A stretch of DNA of 11,844 nt from contig JABMNC010000139.1 of assembly GCA_013205365.1 (NCBI GenBank), positions 1 to 11,844 on the forward strand. The letters are read 5' to 3'. The stretch comes from Cryomorphaceae bacterium (lineage in GTDB: Bacteria > Bacteroidota > Bacteroidia > Flavobacteriales > Schleiferiaceae). This document shows, in pieces, positions 1 through 7,555 of the stretch (position 1 is the stretch's first letter; each line of letters starts with the position of its first letter). Under the pieces are notes generated by a model. The model was given only the letters and a program-made list of their open reading frames with translations. It searched no databases and was not told the origin of the DNA. The position numbers were made by a program, and so were the translations under genes.

Positions 1-831
1 GACAATACCGACCGCAACCGCACCTCGCCCTTTGCCTTCACGGGCAATAAGTTTGAGCTTCGCGCCGTGGGCTCCTTGGCGAACTGTTCGCATGCCATGA
101 CGACGCTCAACCTCATGGTCTCTGACCAGCTTCGGCAGTTTAAGATTGACGTTGACGCCCAGATTGCGGGAGGCCTAAAGAAGGACGATGCCATCTTTAG
201 TGTGCTGAAGGACTACATCAAGGCTTCCAAAAAAATCCGCTTTGAAGGGGATGGCTACAGCGACTCTTGGAGGGATGAAGCGGCAAAACGCGGACTGAAC
301 AACACGCCAGATACCCCACGGGCACTGGATTACTTGGTTACCAAAGATGCCGAAGAGCTCTTCAATCGCCACGGAGTTTTGAGCAAGGTTGAGCTGCACG
401 CGCGCTACGAGATTTTGCAGGAAGAGTACTTCAAGCATCTGCAAATTGAGAGCCGTACCCTGGGCGATTTGGTCAACAACCACATCATACCCGCGGCGAT
501 TAAGTACCAGAGTGTGATGAGTGAGAATCTTCTGCGTCTCAAGGCTTTGCTTTCTGAGGCCACCTTCAAAAGAACATGCACAGAGCAGATGGCAGTAATC
601 GAGGAGCTCAGTGAGCGCATTGAATTGGCCCTTCGTCATGTAGCAGCAATGACCGAAGCCCGCAAGCAAGCCAACAAAATCGAGTCGGCTAGAGAACGTG
701 CTTTGGCCTACTGCGACAACGTCAAGCCTTATTTGACCTCCATTCGCTATGAGGTCGATAAAATGGAGCTTATCGTAGACAACGAAACCTGGCCTTTGCC
801 CAAATTCCGCGAGCTGCTTTACATCCGTTAG
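1..831 (+). CDS. glnN: Glutamine synthetase type III, C-terminal part (5' end outside window)
   Basis: Ligates ammonia to glutamate using ATP in the cytoplasm, the main ammonium assimilation step. The reading frame is open from base 1 and its first residues, DNTDRNRTSPFAFTGNKFEL, are the highly conserved signature of type III glutamine synthetases near the active site, followed by RAVGS. About 276 residues are visible. Family members are roughly 700-730 residues, so the start lies well upstream of the window; the GTG at 67 is internal and is not a start. The rest is the helical C-terminal region typical of GSIII, with a long charged helix at about residues 195-245. The gene ends in TAG at 829-831 and is followed by a hairpin terminator, so it appears transcriptionally separate from the next gene. 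GSIII is common in Bacteroidota. The family call is secure; regulation cannot be judged because the promoter is not in the window. Confidence 0.93.
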   Translation, partial: DNTDRNRTSPFAFTGNKFELRAVGSLANCSHAMTTLNLMVSDQLRQFKIDVDAQIAGGLKKDDAIFSVLKDYIKASKKIRFEGDGYSDSWRDEAAKRGLNNTPDTPRALDYLVTKDAEELFNRHGVLSKVELHARYEILQEEYFKHLQIESRTLGDLVNNHIIPAAIKYQSVMSENLLRLKALLSEATFKRTCTEQMAVIEELSERIELALRHVAAMTEARKQANKIESARERALAYCDNVKPYLTSIRYEVDKMELIVDNETWPLPKFRELLYIR

Positions 832-853
832 AGCATTTAGTGCAACTATTTTG

Positions 854-885
854 GTCCTTTGAGCGGCAGTTCAAAGGGCTTTTTT
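854..885 (+). terminator. Intrinsic terminator after glnN
   Basis: CCTTTGA (856-862) pairs with TCAAAGG (871-877) around an 8-base loop, and the stem extends by a G-U and a G-C pair (854-855 with 878-879). A run of six T follows (880-885). It lies 22 bases after the glnN stop codon and separates glnN from the OmpA-family gene. The remaining 886-946 is AT-rich; I see no convincing TAnnTTTG element there, although TATTTTCG at 909-916 is a one-mismatch candidate. Confidence 0.8.
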
Positions 886-946
886 CGTTTTATCTCTTTT
901 GATTCGTTATTTTCGTGTTCTGAGCGCTTGATATGCCCAATTTACT

Positions 947-3481
947 ATGACTACACGACTTACGTTTGCCCTCTGCCTCTGCTTGATTTTTGGGCTTTCG
1001 ACCACTTCGGTATGGGCACAGAAGTCCAAAGAGGAGGATGCTCCCAAGCGGCCTAAAATAGCCCGTCAGGGAGACGACTACTACCAAGGTAAGGAATACA
1101 CTAAGGCTATTCTGCTCTACCGCAAAGCCTACAGCAAGGTCAAGTCACGCTCTGACAAGGCAGAGATTAGCTACCGCCTCGGGGAGAGCTACCGCTACAC
1201 CGCCCAGTACAAGGCTGCGGAAGCCCAGTTTCGTCGTGCCATAAAGTCTGGATTCACGCAGCCAGAGGCCTATCTGGGCGTTGCAGAAATGCTTAAATAC
1301 CAAGGGGACTACGACGGCGCACTGATTGCCTTTGAAGACATGGCCAAGGTTCATCCAAGCGATCCGCGAGCCCAGCAAGGAATTACGAGTTCAAAGGCTG
1401 CCGTAGCGTGGAACTTGGCTGTAACGCGTTTTCAGGTCGGACCCATAACCGACTTAAACACCAAATCGCAGGAGTACGGCCTTGCCTTTGACGGCCGCCA
1501 GGGGGAATATGAGGAACTTCTCTTTACCTCGACTCGCGAAGGGGGTATTGGCAAAAAAAAGGACGGCTGGAATAACGAGCAGTTTTCTGACATTTACAGC
1601 AGCAAGCGACTCAATTCCGACGGAACGCTTCGCGGCGGTAAAAAATCGCCGAAGGGCAATTCAGGCAAGCCGGACCCCACTGCAGCCAAAGCACAAAAGT
1701 TTACTGCGGCAGAGCTCCTTCCAGAGGTAATCAATACCATTGATCAAGAGGGATCGCCTTCTTTCGATGGCAAGCGCCGCAACCTCTACTTTACCCGGTG
1801 CATGGACGTGAAGCGCGCTCAATTGGGTTGCGCAATCTATGTCACGCGCCGCGCCGGGCAAACCTGGCAAGACGCTACCCCCGTGGTTCTGACCACCGAT
1901 TCCTCGCGGTCGGTGGGCCATCCTTCGGTTAACGAAGACGAGACGCTGCTTTATTTTGCCGGAGACTTAGAAGGCAGCATCGGGGGTAAGGACCTCTGGG
2001 TAGCCTCTTACGACAAGCGCCGCCGAACCTGGGCCAACCCAGTGAATTTGGGTGCCATGGTGAATTCCAAGGGAGACGACCTATTCCCATTCATTCACGA
2101 CGACGGCTTTCTTTACTTTGCCTCAGACGGCCTCCCGGGTATGGGCGGTTTTGACCTCTTTAGGGTTTCAGTAGGGGTAGACGGTCTGCCGACTGGTGAG
2201 CCTGAAAACCTTAAGGCTCCGATCAATAGTTCAGGGGACGACTTCAATTTGATTCTTCGTCCGGGCGGACTCCGCGACGGCTACTTTGTTTCTAATCGTG
2301 CCGGTGGCACTGGCGGCGACGACATTTGGAGCCTCTTTGAAGTTCCTTTGAGGTATGGTTTGCGCGGAACCCTTAAAAGCATTAAGGATCAATCTCCCTT
2401 GGCGAATGCTACCGTCAAAATTTCAGGAAGCGACGGTTTCTCTGCAACCGTAATGACCGACAAATTGGGCAAGTTCGAGTTGAATGATCCCAAACTCGTG
2501 GCCGAAGTGACCTATGAATACTCCTTTGAAAAGAAGAAGTTCCTCAACAGTGGGGCCGGCTCCAATACGGTCAACCTAGGCCTTGATAAATTCGTCTTTA
2601 GCGAAAGCGAGAATGCCTTTCGCCACACCATGGAAGTTGCTGCCACCATGGCTCCGATTGAGTACCCCGTGGTACTGCCTAACCTGTTTTTTGCCCTGGC
2701 TAAGTGGGACCTGAACGATGAAGCCCGCTCTGCCCTTGACACGGTATACACCACCCTGGTGCGAAATCCGACCATTGTTATTGAGTTGCGATCGCACACC
2801 GACTACCGCGACGCGGACGATAAGAACGTCCTACTCTCTCAAAAGCGTGCCGATACCTGCGTGAAGTATTTAGTGAGCAAAGGAATCGATGCAGGTCGCA
2901 TGGTTTCTATAGGCATGGGAGAATCCCAGCCCTTTGAGATGGCTGCAAACAGTAAGGGTAAGGGCAGTTCTGTATTCCCAGCGGGTACCGTTCTTTCGGA
3001 GTCCAACATCAAGAAGATGCAACCCCAGCAGCAAGAGCTGGCCAACGAATTAAACCGTCGTACCGACTTCAAGGTGATTCGTGACGACTTCGCGCCACCG
3101 GTGGATGCCGAGGAATTAGCGGAGCAGAAGGCAGAAGCCGCCAAAGAGGAGGTCGCTAAGTTGGTCAAGGGCGAGTTCTACACGGTTGGCGAGAAAGAAA
3201 CGTTTGCAACGGTTTGCCGTACCGCAACCATTACTATTACGGATCTTCGCCGCATTAACGGCGGTTTGCGCGGGGTCAGCCTCGTTCCGGGCATGGTGCT
3301 TAAAAAGACTGCCAAGGGAGACTACACCGAGTTTGACGCAAGCCACCGTCAGGTTGCCTTGGGCGAAACCTGGAAGTCGATGGCCAGTGCGCTAAAAATG
3401 AAAGAGAAGGAGCTCAAGGAGCTCAATCCAGAGTGGAGTAAGGTCGAGCCCCCGGTTGGTACCTACGTCCGCACGAAGTAG
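947..3481 (+). CDS. Exported TPR/PD40/CRD/OmpA protein, PorE-like, with two C-terminal LysM-like repeats
   Basis: Predicted periplasmic/outer-membrane-associated scaffold. Residues 1-24 form a signal peptide (Arg4, a hydrophobic core, likely cut after VWA before QKSKEED). TPR-like helices cover about 40-150. About 180-465 hold PD40/beta-propeller repeats such as EGSPSFDGKRRNLYFTR and GDDLFPFIHDDGFLYFASDG. About 470-515 form a carboxypeptidase-regulatory-like beta-sandwich (YGLRGTLKSIKDQSPLANAT). About 575-690 form an OmpA C-terminal domain with the peptidoglycan-binding pair Asp619 (in SHTD) and Arg634 (in QKRA), 15 residues apart as in E. coli OmpA. This domain order matches PorE of the type IX secretion system, which tethers that machine to peptidoglycan. 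The tail, about 744-844, carries two LysM-like repeats not part of the usual PorE layout. Many paralogues share the TPR/PD40/OmpA order, so the specific PorE assignment is inference. It is transcribed alone, with terminators on both sides. Confidence 0.8.
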   Translation: MTTRLTFALCLCLIFGLSTTSVWAQKSKEEDAPKRPKIARQGDDYYQGKEYTKAILLYRKAYSKVKSRSDKAEISYRLGESYRYTAQYKAAEAQFRRAIKSGFTQPEAYLGVAEMLKYQGDYDGALIAFEDMAKVHPSDPRAQQGITSSKAAVAWNLAVTRFQVGPITDLNTKSQEYGLAFDGRQGEYEELLFTSTREGGIGKKKDGWNNEQFSDIYSSKRLNSDGTLRGGKKSPKGNSGKPDPTAAKAQKFTAAELLPEVINTIDQEGSPSFDGKRRNLYFTRCMDVKRAQLGCAIYVTRRAGQTWQDATPVVLTTDSSRSVGHPSVNEDETLLYFAGDLEGSIGGKDLWVASYDKRRRTWANPVNLGAMVNSKGDDLFPFIHDDGFLYFASDGLPGMGGFDLFRVSVGVDGLPTGEPENLKAPINSSGDDFNLILRPGGLRDGYFVSNRAGGTGGDDIWSLFEVPLRYGLRGTLKSIKDQSPLANATVKISGSDGFSATVMTDKLGKFELNDPKLVAEVTYEYSFEKKKFLNSGAGSNTVNLGLDKFVFSESENAFRHTMEVAATMAPIEYPVVLPNLFFALAKWDLNDEARSALDTVYTTLVRNPTIVIELRSHTDYRDADDKNVLLSQKRADTCVKYLVSKGIDAGRMVSIGMGESQPFEMAANSKGKGSSVFPAGTVLSESNIKKMQPQQQELANELNRRTDFKVIRDDFAPPVDAEELAEQKAEAAKEEVAKLVKGEFYTVGEKETFATVCRTATITITDLRRINGGLRGVSLVPGMVLKKTAKGDYTEFDASHRQVALGETWKSMASALKMKEKELKELNPEWSKVEPPVGTYVRTK

Positions 3482-3497
3482 CGTTGATAACCTTTGG

Positions 3498-3535
3498 CAT
3501 CCCCTCGGCTTTGGTCGAAGGGATGTTTTATTTTT
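3498..3535 (+). terminator. Intrinsic terminator after the OmpA-family gene
   Basis: CATCCC (3498-3503) pairs with GGGATG (3520-3525). Inside it, TCG (3505-3507) pairs with CGA (3516-3518) after one C-A mismatch, leaving an 8-base loop. The T-rich tail TTTTATTTTT (3526-3535) follows. It lies 16 bases after the stop codon. Its tail overlaps the putative -7 element of purM. Confidence 0.75.
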
Positions 3536-3536
3536 G
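3511..3536 (+). promoter_or_regulatory. Putative purM promoter (Bacteroidota type) embedded in a terminator tail
   Basis: TATTTTTG at 3529-3536 matches the Bacteroidota -7 consensus TAnnTTTG exactly. A TTTG at 3510-3513 could serve as -33, but the 15-base gap is shorter than the usual spacing of about 19, so that half is weak. Transcription would start about 4-7 bases after the G, at or within a few bases of the purM ATG at 3542, giving a leaderless or nearly leaderless mRNA. Confidence 0.5.
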
Positions 3537-3541
3537 CAATC

Positions 3542-4723
3542 ATGAGTTTGAGCAATCGCTACGCTGACCGAGGTGTTTCTTCGGGCAAAGAGGACGTGCA
3601 CCAGGCGATTGCTTCGCTTGACAAGGGATTGTTCCCTAATGCCTTTTGTAAAATTGTACCCGATGCCTTGAGTGGCTCGCCGGAGCACTGCCTGGTCATG
3701 CATGCCGACGGTGCAGGTACCAAGTCCTCGCTCGCCTACCTCTACTGGAGGGAGACTGGAGACCTAAGCGTTTGGCGCGGAATCGCTCAGGATGCAGTGG
3801 TCATGAATACCGACGACTTGCTTTGCGTGGGCGCCACAGGCCCTATTTTGCTCAGTTCTACCATTGGGCGAAACAAGCATTTGATTCCCGGTGAGGTGGT
3901 TAAAGCACTTATTGAGGGAACGGAGTCCGTACTTCAAGATTTGCGTCAGGCCGGCATGGACATTCAGAGCACAGGAGGCGAGACGGCGGACGTGGGCGAC
4001 CTCGTGCGTACCGTAATTGTCGACAGTACGGTGGTTGCTCGCATGCGCAGAAGCGAGGTTATTGACAATGGCAATATTGCCCCTGGGCAGTACGTAGTGG
4101 GTCTGGCCAGCTTTGGTCAGGCGAACTACGAGCATCAGTACAACGGCGGCATGGGCTCGAACGGACTCACCTCAGCGCGCCACGACGTTTTTGGCCACCT
4201 CTTGGCTAAGCGATATCCCGAGAGCTTTGCGCCCGAAACCGACCTAAACTTAGTCTACAGCGGCACGAGGATGCTTACTGACCGCATCGCAGAGAGCCCC
4301 CTAGACCTAGGTAAGCTCGTTTTGTCGCCCACCAGAACCTACGCCCCGGTAATGATTCCAGCAATTAAGGAGCTCGGGTCTCGCTTGCGCGGAGTCGTGC
4401 ACTGCAGCGGAGGCGCGCAGACCAAGGTCCTTCATTTTTTGGGTAACGCCAGGGTCATAAAAGACAACCTTTTTGCTGTTCCCACCCTTTTTGACCTAAT
4501 TCAAAAGGAGTCCGCTACGCCTTGGCGCCAGATGCATGAAGTGTTTAACATGGGGCACCGAATGGAACTTTACTTGGACAGCCTAGAAGCGGCAGAAGAG
4601 GTCATTGCCCTATCTAAGAGTTTTGGCGTTGATGCGCAAATTGTGGGTCGGGTCGAGCCCAGCGATCAGCCCGAAGTTCAAATTCACGCTCCCGATGGAG
4701 TGCATACCTACCGTCGTTCATGA
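3542..4723 (+). CDS. purM: Phosphoribosylformylglycinamidine cyclo-ligase (AIR synthetase)
   Basis: Uses ATP to close the imidazole ring of FGAM, giving aminoimidazole ribonucleotide, step five of de novo purine synthesis, in the cytoplasm. The 393-residue protein begins MSLSNRYADRGVSSGKEDVH, the usual N-terminus of the Bacteroidota form of PurM, which is longer than the roughly 345-residue proteobacterial enzyme. It has the glycine-rich nucleotide-binding segment HADGAGTK (54-61), the DDLLCVGATGP stretch and GGETAD (145-150). The ATG at 3542 is preferred over the upstream TTG at 3494, because the family N-terminus begins here and the extra 16 codons would lie in a terminator. No Shine-Dalgarno precedes it. 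Its TGA (4721-4723) overlaps the prfA ATG, so it should be translationally coupled to prfA. It is divergent from canonical PurM and is sometimes annotated only as AIR synthase-related. Confidence 0.85.
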   Translation: MSLSNRYADRGVSSGKEDVHQAIASLDKGLFPNAFCKIVPDALSGSPEHCLVMHADGAGTKSSLAYLYWRETGDLSVWRGIAQDAVVMNTDDLLCVGATGPILLSSTIGRNKHLIPGEVVKALIEGTESVLQDLRQAGMDIQSTGGETADVGDLVRTVIVDSTVVARMRRSEVIDNGNIAPGQYVVGLASFGQANYEHQYNGGMGSNGLTSARHDVFGHLLAKRYPESFAPETDLNLVYSGTRMLTDRIAESPLDLGKLVLSPTRTYAPVMIPAIKELGSRLRGVVHCSGGAQTKVLHFLGNARVIKDNLFAVPTLFDLIQKESATPWRQMHEVFNMGHRMELYLDSLEAAEEVIALSKSFGVDAQIVGRVEPSDQPEVQIHAPDGVHTYRRS

Positions 4724-5799
4724 ATCTTGTAGACAAACTCCAGGCAATTTGGGTGCGGCACCAAGACGTGCACGACCAGTTATTGACGCCAGAATTGGCG
4801 GCTGACCCTGCCCGATTTGTGCGCCTTAATCGAGAGTACAAAGAGCTCGACGAGCTGGTGCAGGCCCGCGCTCGCTATTTGGATGCCCTTGCCAACCGCA
4901 ATGAGGCGCAGGAGTTGCTCGAAACAGAGAAAGATTCCGAAATGCGCGCCATGGCTCAAGAAGAATTTGACTCCGCGCGAAGCCGTATTGGGCTGCTTGA
5001 AACCGAGATTAAGGAGTTATTGATTCCCAAAGACCCCGAGGATGCTCGCGATGCGGTGCTCGAGGTTCGGGCCGGAACCGGGGGCGACGAGGCCGGCTTA
5101 TTTGCCAGCGAACTCCTGCGTGCCTATATGCGCTACGGCGACGAAAAAGGCTGGACCATGGAGGTGCTTAGTATGACCGACGGCTCGATAGGTGGCATTA
5201 AGGAAGCCAGTGTTCAGGTGCGGGGCAGTCAAGTCTATGGGACCCTAAAGTTTGAGAGCGGCGTGCATCGAGTTCAGCGCGTTCCCGCTACCGAAAGCCA
5301 AGGCCGAGTTCATACTTCTGCCGCTACGGTGGCTGTGTTGCCCGAGGCCGACGAGCTTGACGTGCAAATTCGCGACGTAGACATACGCAAAGACACCTTT
5401 CGCTCGAGTGGGGCAGGTGGTCAGCACGTGAACAAAACCGAATCAGGAGTTCGCCTGACCCACTTCCCGACGGGAATCGTGGTGGAATGCCAAGACGGCA
5501 GGTCCCAGCACCAGAATTACGACCGGGCCCTCACGGTTCTGCGCGCCCGAATTTGGGATAAGGCCCGCGCGGAGCGGGATGCCCTTGTGGCCGAGCACCG
5601 CAAAACGCTGGTGAGCACCGGCGACCGAAGCGCAAAAATCCGCACCTATAATTTTCCGCAGAGCCGCGTTACCGACCACCGCATCGGCCTGACGGTGTAT
5701 AATTTGCCCGACGTCATGAACGGCGACCTCAAGGCACTTATTGAGGGGCTTCGCGTGGCCGACCATGCCGAGCGACTAAAGCAAGGAGCCGACGAATGA
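4720..5799 (+). CDS. prfA: Peptide chain release factor 1
   Basis: Recognises UAA and UAG in the ribosomal A site and triggers release of the finished peptide. The 359 residues match the family's usual length. An N-terminal helical domain (about 1-100) is followed by the PCRF region. The tripeptide anticodon of RF1, Pro189-Ala190-Thr191 in RVPATESQGR, distinguishes it from RF2 (SPF). The catalytic loop is Gly233-Gly234-Gln235 in GAGGQHVNKTESGVRLTH, at the same numbers as in E. coli; the Gln is the usual PrmC methylation site. There is no in-frame TGA, so it is not an RF2-type frameshift gene. It overlaps purM at its start and pyrF at its end, each by an ATGA junction, indicating a tightly coupled operon. 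Confidence 0.97.
   Translation: MNLVDKLQAIWVRHQDVHDQLLTPELAADPARFVRLNREYKELDELVQARARYLDALANRNEAQELLETEKDSEMRAMAQEEFDSARSRIGLLETEIKELLIPKDPEDARDAVLEVRAGTGGDEAGLFASELLRAYMRYGDEKGWTMEVLSMTDGSIGGIKEASVQVRGSQVYGTLKFESGVHRVQRVPATESQGRVHTSAATVAVLPEADELDVQIRDVDIRKDTFRSSGAGGQHVNKTESGVRLTHFPTGIVVECQDGRSQHQNYDRALTVLRARIWDKARAERDALVAEHRKTLVSTGDRSAKIRTYNFPQSRVTDHRIGLTVYNLPDVMNGDLKALIEGLRVADHAERLKQGADE
5783..5788 (+). promoter_or_regulatory. Shine-Dalgarno-like AAGGAG before pyrF
   Basis: AAGGAG lies seven bases before the pyrF ATG, inside the last codons of prfA. Most genes here have nothing of the kind and Bacteroidota ribosomes normally ignore such sites, so it may be a chance product of Lys-Gln-Gly-Ala codons. 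Initiation is more likely by coupling through the ATGA overlap. Confidence 0.3.
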
Positions 5800-6608
5800 A
5801 CTACCAGGAACTCAGCCAGCGTATTGAGCAATCGGGCCACGGTCTGTGCATAGGAATTGATCCAGACCCTGCTCAGTTCCCCGAGGGGGTGGGCGGTCTT
5901 CGAGAATTTTGCCTTGGCATCATCGATTCTACGGCAGACGTGGCGGTAGCATACAAGCCGAACTTTGCCTTTTTTGAGGCCTTAGGACGCCCAGGATGGG
6001 ACGCCCTGGACGCCGTTACCGAGCATTTGCGATCGCTGCCGCAAAAACCCTTTTTGATAGCAGACGCCAAACGCGGAGACATCGGGAACACCGCCGCGCG
6101 CTACGCCGAAGGCATCCTGGAGGTCATGGGCTACGACGCCATTACCGTTGCCCCCTACATGGGCCGAGACAGCGTAGAACCCTTTTTAAGGCCCAATAAG
6201 TGGGTCATCGGGCTAGGCTTAACCAGCAATCCCGGAGCCTCCGACCTGCAGCAGCTCAAGCTCGAGGACGGACGGCATCTGTACGAAGCCGTGGTTGACG
6301 CATACCGCGAATGGGGAAGCCCAGATAACCTAATGATTGTTGCGGGAGCCACCCGACCCGAGGCCCTAGGAGCCCTTCGCGAACGGATGCCCGAGACCTT
6401 TTTTCTGGTTCCTGGCATTGGTGCCCAGGGCGGAAGCGTCGCCGACGTGATGCGCCACGGTGCCTTTAGGGACCGGCCCGGGCTGGGTCTGCTCATTAAT
6501 GCATCACGAACTATTCTTTATGCATCAAAGGGTTCAGACTGGCGGCAAGCGGCCCGCAAAGCGGCCACCGACCTAGCCGCCGAAATTCGCGCAGCCCGTC
6601 GGCCCTAG
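5796..6608 (+). CDS. pyrF: Orotidine 5'-phosphate decarboxylase (type 2)
   Basis: Removes CO2 from OMP to give UMP, the last step of de novo pyrimidine synthesis. The 270-residue length fits the longer type 2 subfamily of the OMPDC TIM barrel rather than the roughly 230-residue form. The N-terminal strand CIGIDPDPAQFP holds the first catalytic Asp. AYKPNFAFFEALG contains the Lys (54), and FLIADAKRGDIGNTAARYA holds the Asp90-x-Lys92-x-x-Asp95 catalytic array. The phosphate-gripping loop is GIGAQGG (207-213), followed by the C-terminal NASRTILYAS. The ATG overlaps the prfA stop, the second ATGA junction in this operon. No terminator follows, so the next gene, 34 bases on, is probably in the same transcript. 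Confidence 0.95.
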   Translation: MNYQELSQRIEQSGHGLCIGIDPDPAQFPEGVGGLREFCLGIIDSTADVAVAYKPNFAFFEALGRPGWDALDAVTEHLRSLPQKPFLIADAKRGDIGNTAARYAEGILEVMGYDAITVAPYMGRDSVEPFLRPNKWVIGLGLTSNPGASDLQQLKLEDGRHLYEAVVDAYREWGSPDNLMIVAGATRPEALGALRERMPETFFLVPGIGAQGGSVADVMRHGAFRDRPGLGLLINASRTILYASKGSDWRQAARKAATDLAAEIRAARRP

Positions 6609-6642
6609 CCTCGCGACGAACCGCCAACTACCCCTGCAAGCC

Positions 6643-7539
6643 ATGACCTCAAAACGCATCTTGATTACCGGAGCCAACGGTCTGCTTGGTCAGTCACTGC
6701 TCTTTCTTGGGCAAGACCGGCATGTGCTTCTTGCCACAGGCAGAGGCCCTGCGCGCGGCAACCACTTCGGATTCCCCTACGCCGAACTCGACAGCACCAA
6801 GGCAGAGGACTACGAGCGTGTCTTTGCAGCATTCAAGCCCGACGTGGTGGTGCATTCTGCAGCCATGACCCAGGTGGACGACTGCGAACAGGATCAGGAG
6901 GCCTGCAACCTACTCAATGTGGAGGCCACCAAGCTATGCGCTGAGGCCTGCGCCCGCCATGGAATACACCTAATTTTCTTGAGTACGGACTTCATTTTTG
7001 ACGGCAAGAACGGGCCCTACGGCGAGGAGGCCGAACCGGCCCCCCTCAGCGTTTATGGATGGTCCAAGCTTCGTGCCGAAGAGGCAGTCAAGGCCAGCGG
7101 AGCGCGCTATGCCATCGCAAGAACCGTTTTGGTCATCGGCTACGTACCCGGTCTTAGCCGCAGCAACATCATACTCTGGGCACGCCAGGCATTGGGTCGC
7201 GGAGAACGAATTCGGGTAGTGCACGATCAGGTGCGCAGTCCAACCTGGAGCGTGGACCTGGCCGAGGGCTGCCTTCGCATCGCGGAGCTTGGAGCGCTGG
7301 GCATTTACAACATCAGCGGACCCGACACCATGAGCATTCTGGACCTTGTGCGCAGGGTTGCCGACCACGCAGGCCTTGATGCCTCGCTTATTGACCCGGT
7401 TTCTAGTGAATCCCTAGGTCAAGCAGCAAAGCGCCCACCCATAACTGGACTTGACATAAGCAAAGCCCGGCGAGACTTGGGATTTAGTCCGCATTCATTC
7501 TCTGAGGTATTGAATCGAATACCTATATTTGAAAATTAG
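6643..7539 (+). CDS. RmlD-like NAD(P)-dependent sugar-nucleotide reductase (extended SDR)
   Basis: Predicted cytoplasmic short-chain dehydrogenase of the RmlD/dTDP-4-dehydrorhamnose reductase family, which makes deoxysugars for surface polysaccharides. The Rossmann motif Gly10-x-x-Gly13-x-x-Gly16 (TGANGLLG) is near the N-terminus. VVVHSAAMTQVDDCE is the family's NAD-ribose contact segment. The catalytic set is Ser114/Thr115-Asp116 (FLSTDFIFDG), Tyr138 and Lys142 (SVYGWSK). Later, VHDQVRSPTWSVDLAEG matches the substrate-binding region of RmlD (DQxGxPT). Its 298 residues are the usual length. No rmlA/B/C genes are visible, so the exact substrate is unknown and the name rmlD is not assigned. It follows pyrF without a terminator and lacks a Shine-Dalgarno. 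A -7 box for the next gene lies in its last codons. Confidence 0.82.
   Translation: MTSKRILITGANGLLGQSLLFLGQDRHVLLATGRGPARGNHFGFPYAELDSTKAEDYERVFAAFKPDVVVHSAAMTQVDDCEQDQEACNLLNVEATKLCAEACARHGIHLIFLSTDFIFDGKNGPYGEEAEPAPLSVYGWSKLRAEEAVKASGARYAIARTVLVIGYVPGLSRSNIILWARQALGRGERIRVVHDQVRSPTWSVDLAEGCLRIAELGALGIYNISGPDTMSILDLVRRVADHAGLDASLIDPVSSESLGQAAKRPPITGLDISKARRDLGFSPHSFSEVLNRIPIFEN
7524..7531 (+). promoter_or_regulatory. Putative -7 promoter element for the transporter operon
   Basis: TATATTTG matches TAnnTTTG exactly and lies within the last codons of the RmlD-like gene, 24 bases before the transporter ATG. A start about 5-6 bases on would leave a leader of roughly 20 bases. No clean TTG sits at the right -33 distance (the nearest, 7510-7512, is only 11 bases away), so support rests on the -7 box alone. 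Confidence 0.45.
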
Positions 7540-7555
7540 ATAACCCCCAACACCT

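Noticed and set aside
67..69. GTG as a possible start of a short gene
   Set aside because: The frame is open to base 1 and the residues before it are the conserved type III glutamine synthetase signature, so this is an internal Val codon.
175..669. Long minus-strand frames opposite glnN and other genes
   Set aside because: They lie wholly antisense to well-recognised genes, have no family resemblance, and follow from codon bias of the real frames.
909..916. TATTTTCG as promoter -7 for the OmpA-family gene
   Set aside because: It has one mismatch to TAnnTTTG at a key base and no TTG at the -33 distance. It is noted only as a candidate.
3494..3541. Upstream extension of purM from a TTG
   Set aside because: The extra codons lie in the terminator hairpin and -7 promoter element, and the usual PurM N-terminus begins at the ATG at 3542.
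6643..7539. Assigning rmlD and a rhamnose pathway
   Set aside because: The fold and motifs fit the family, but no rmlA, rmlB or rmlC is present, and related reductases act on other sugars.
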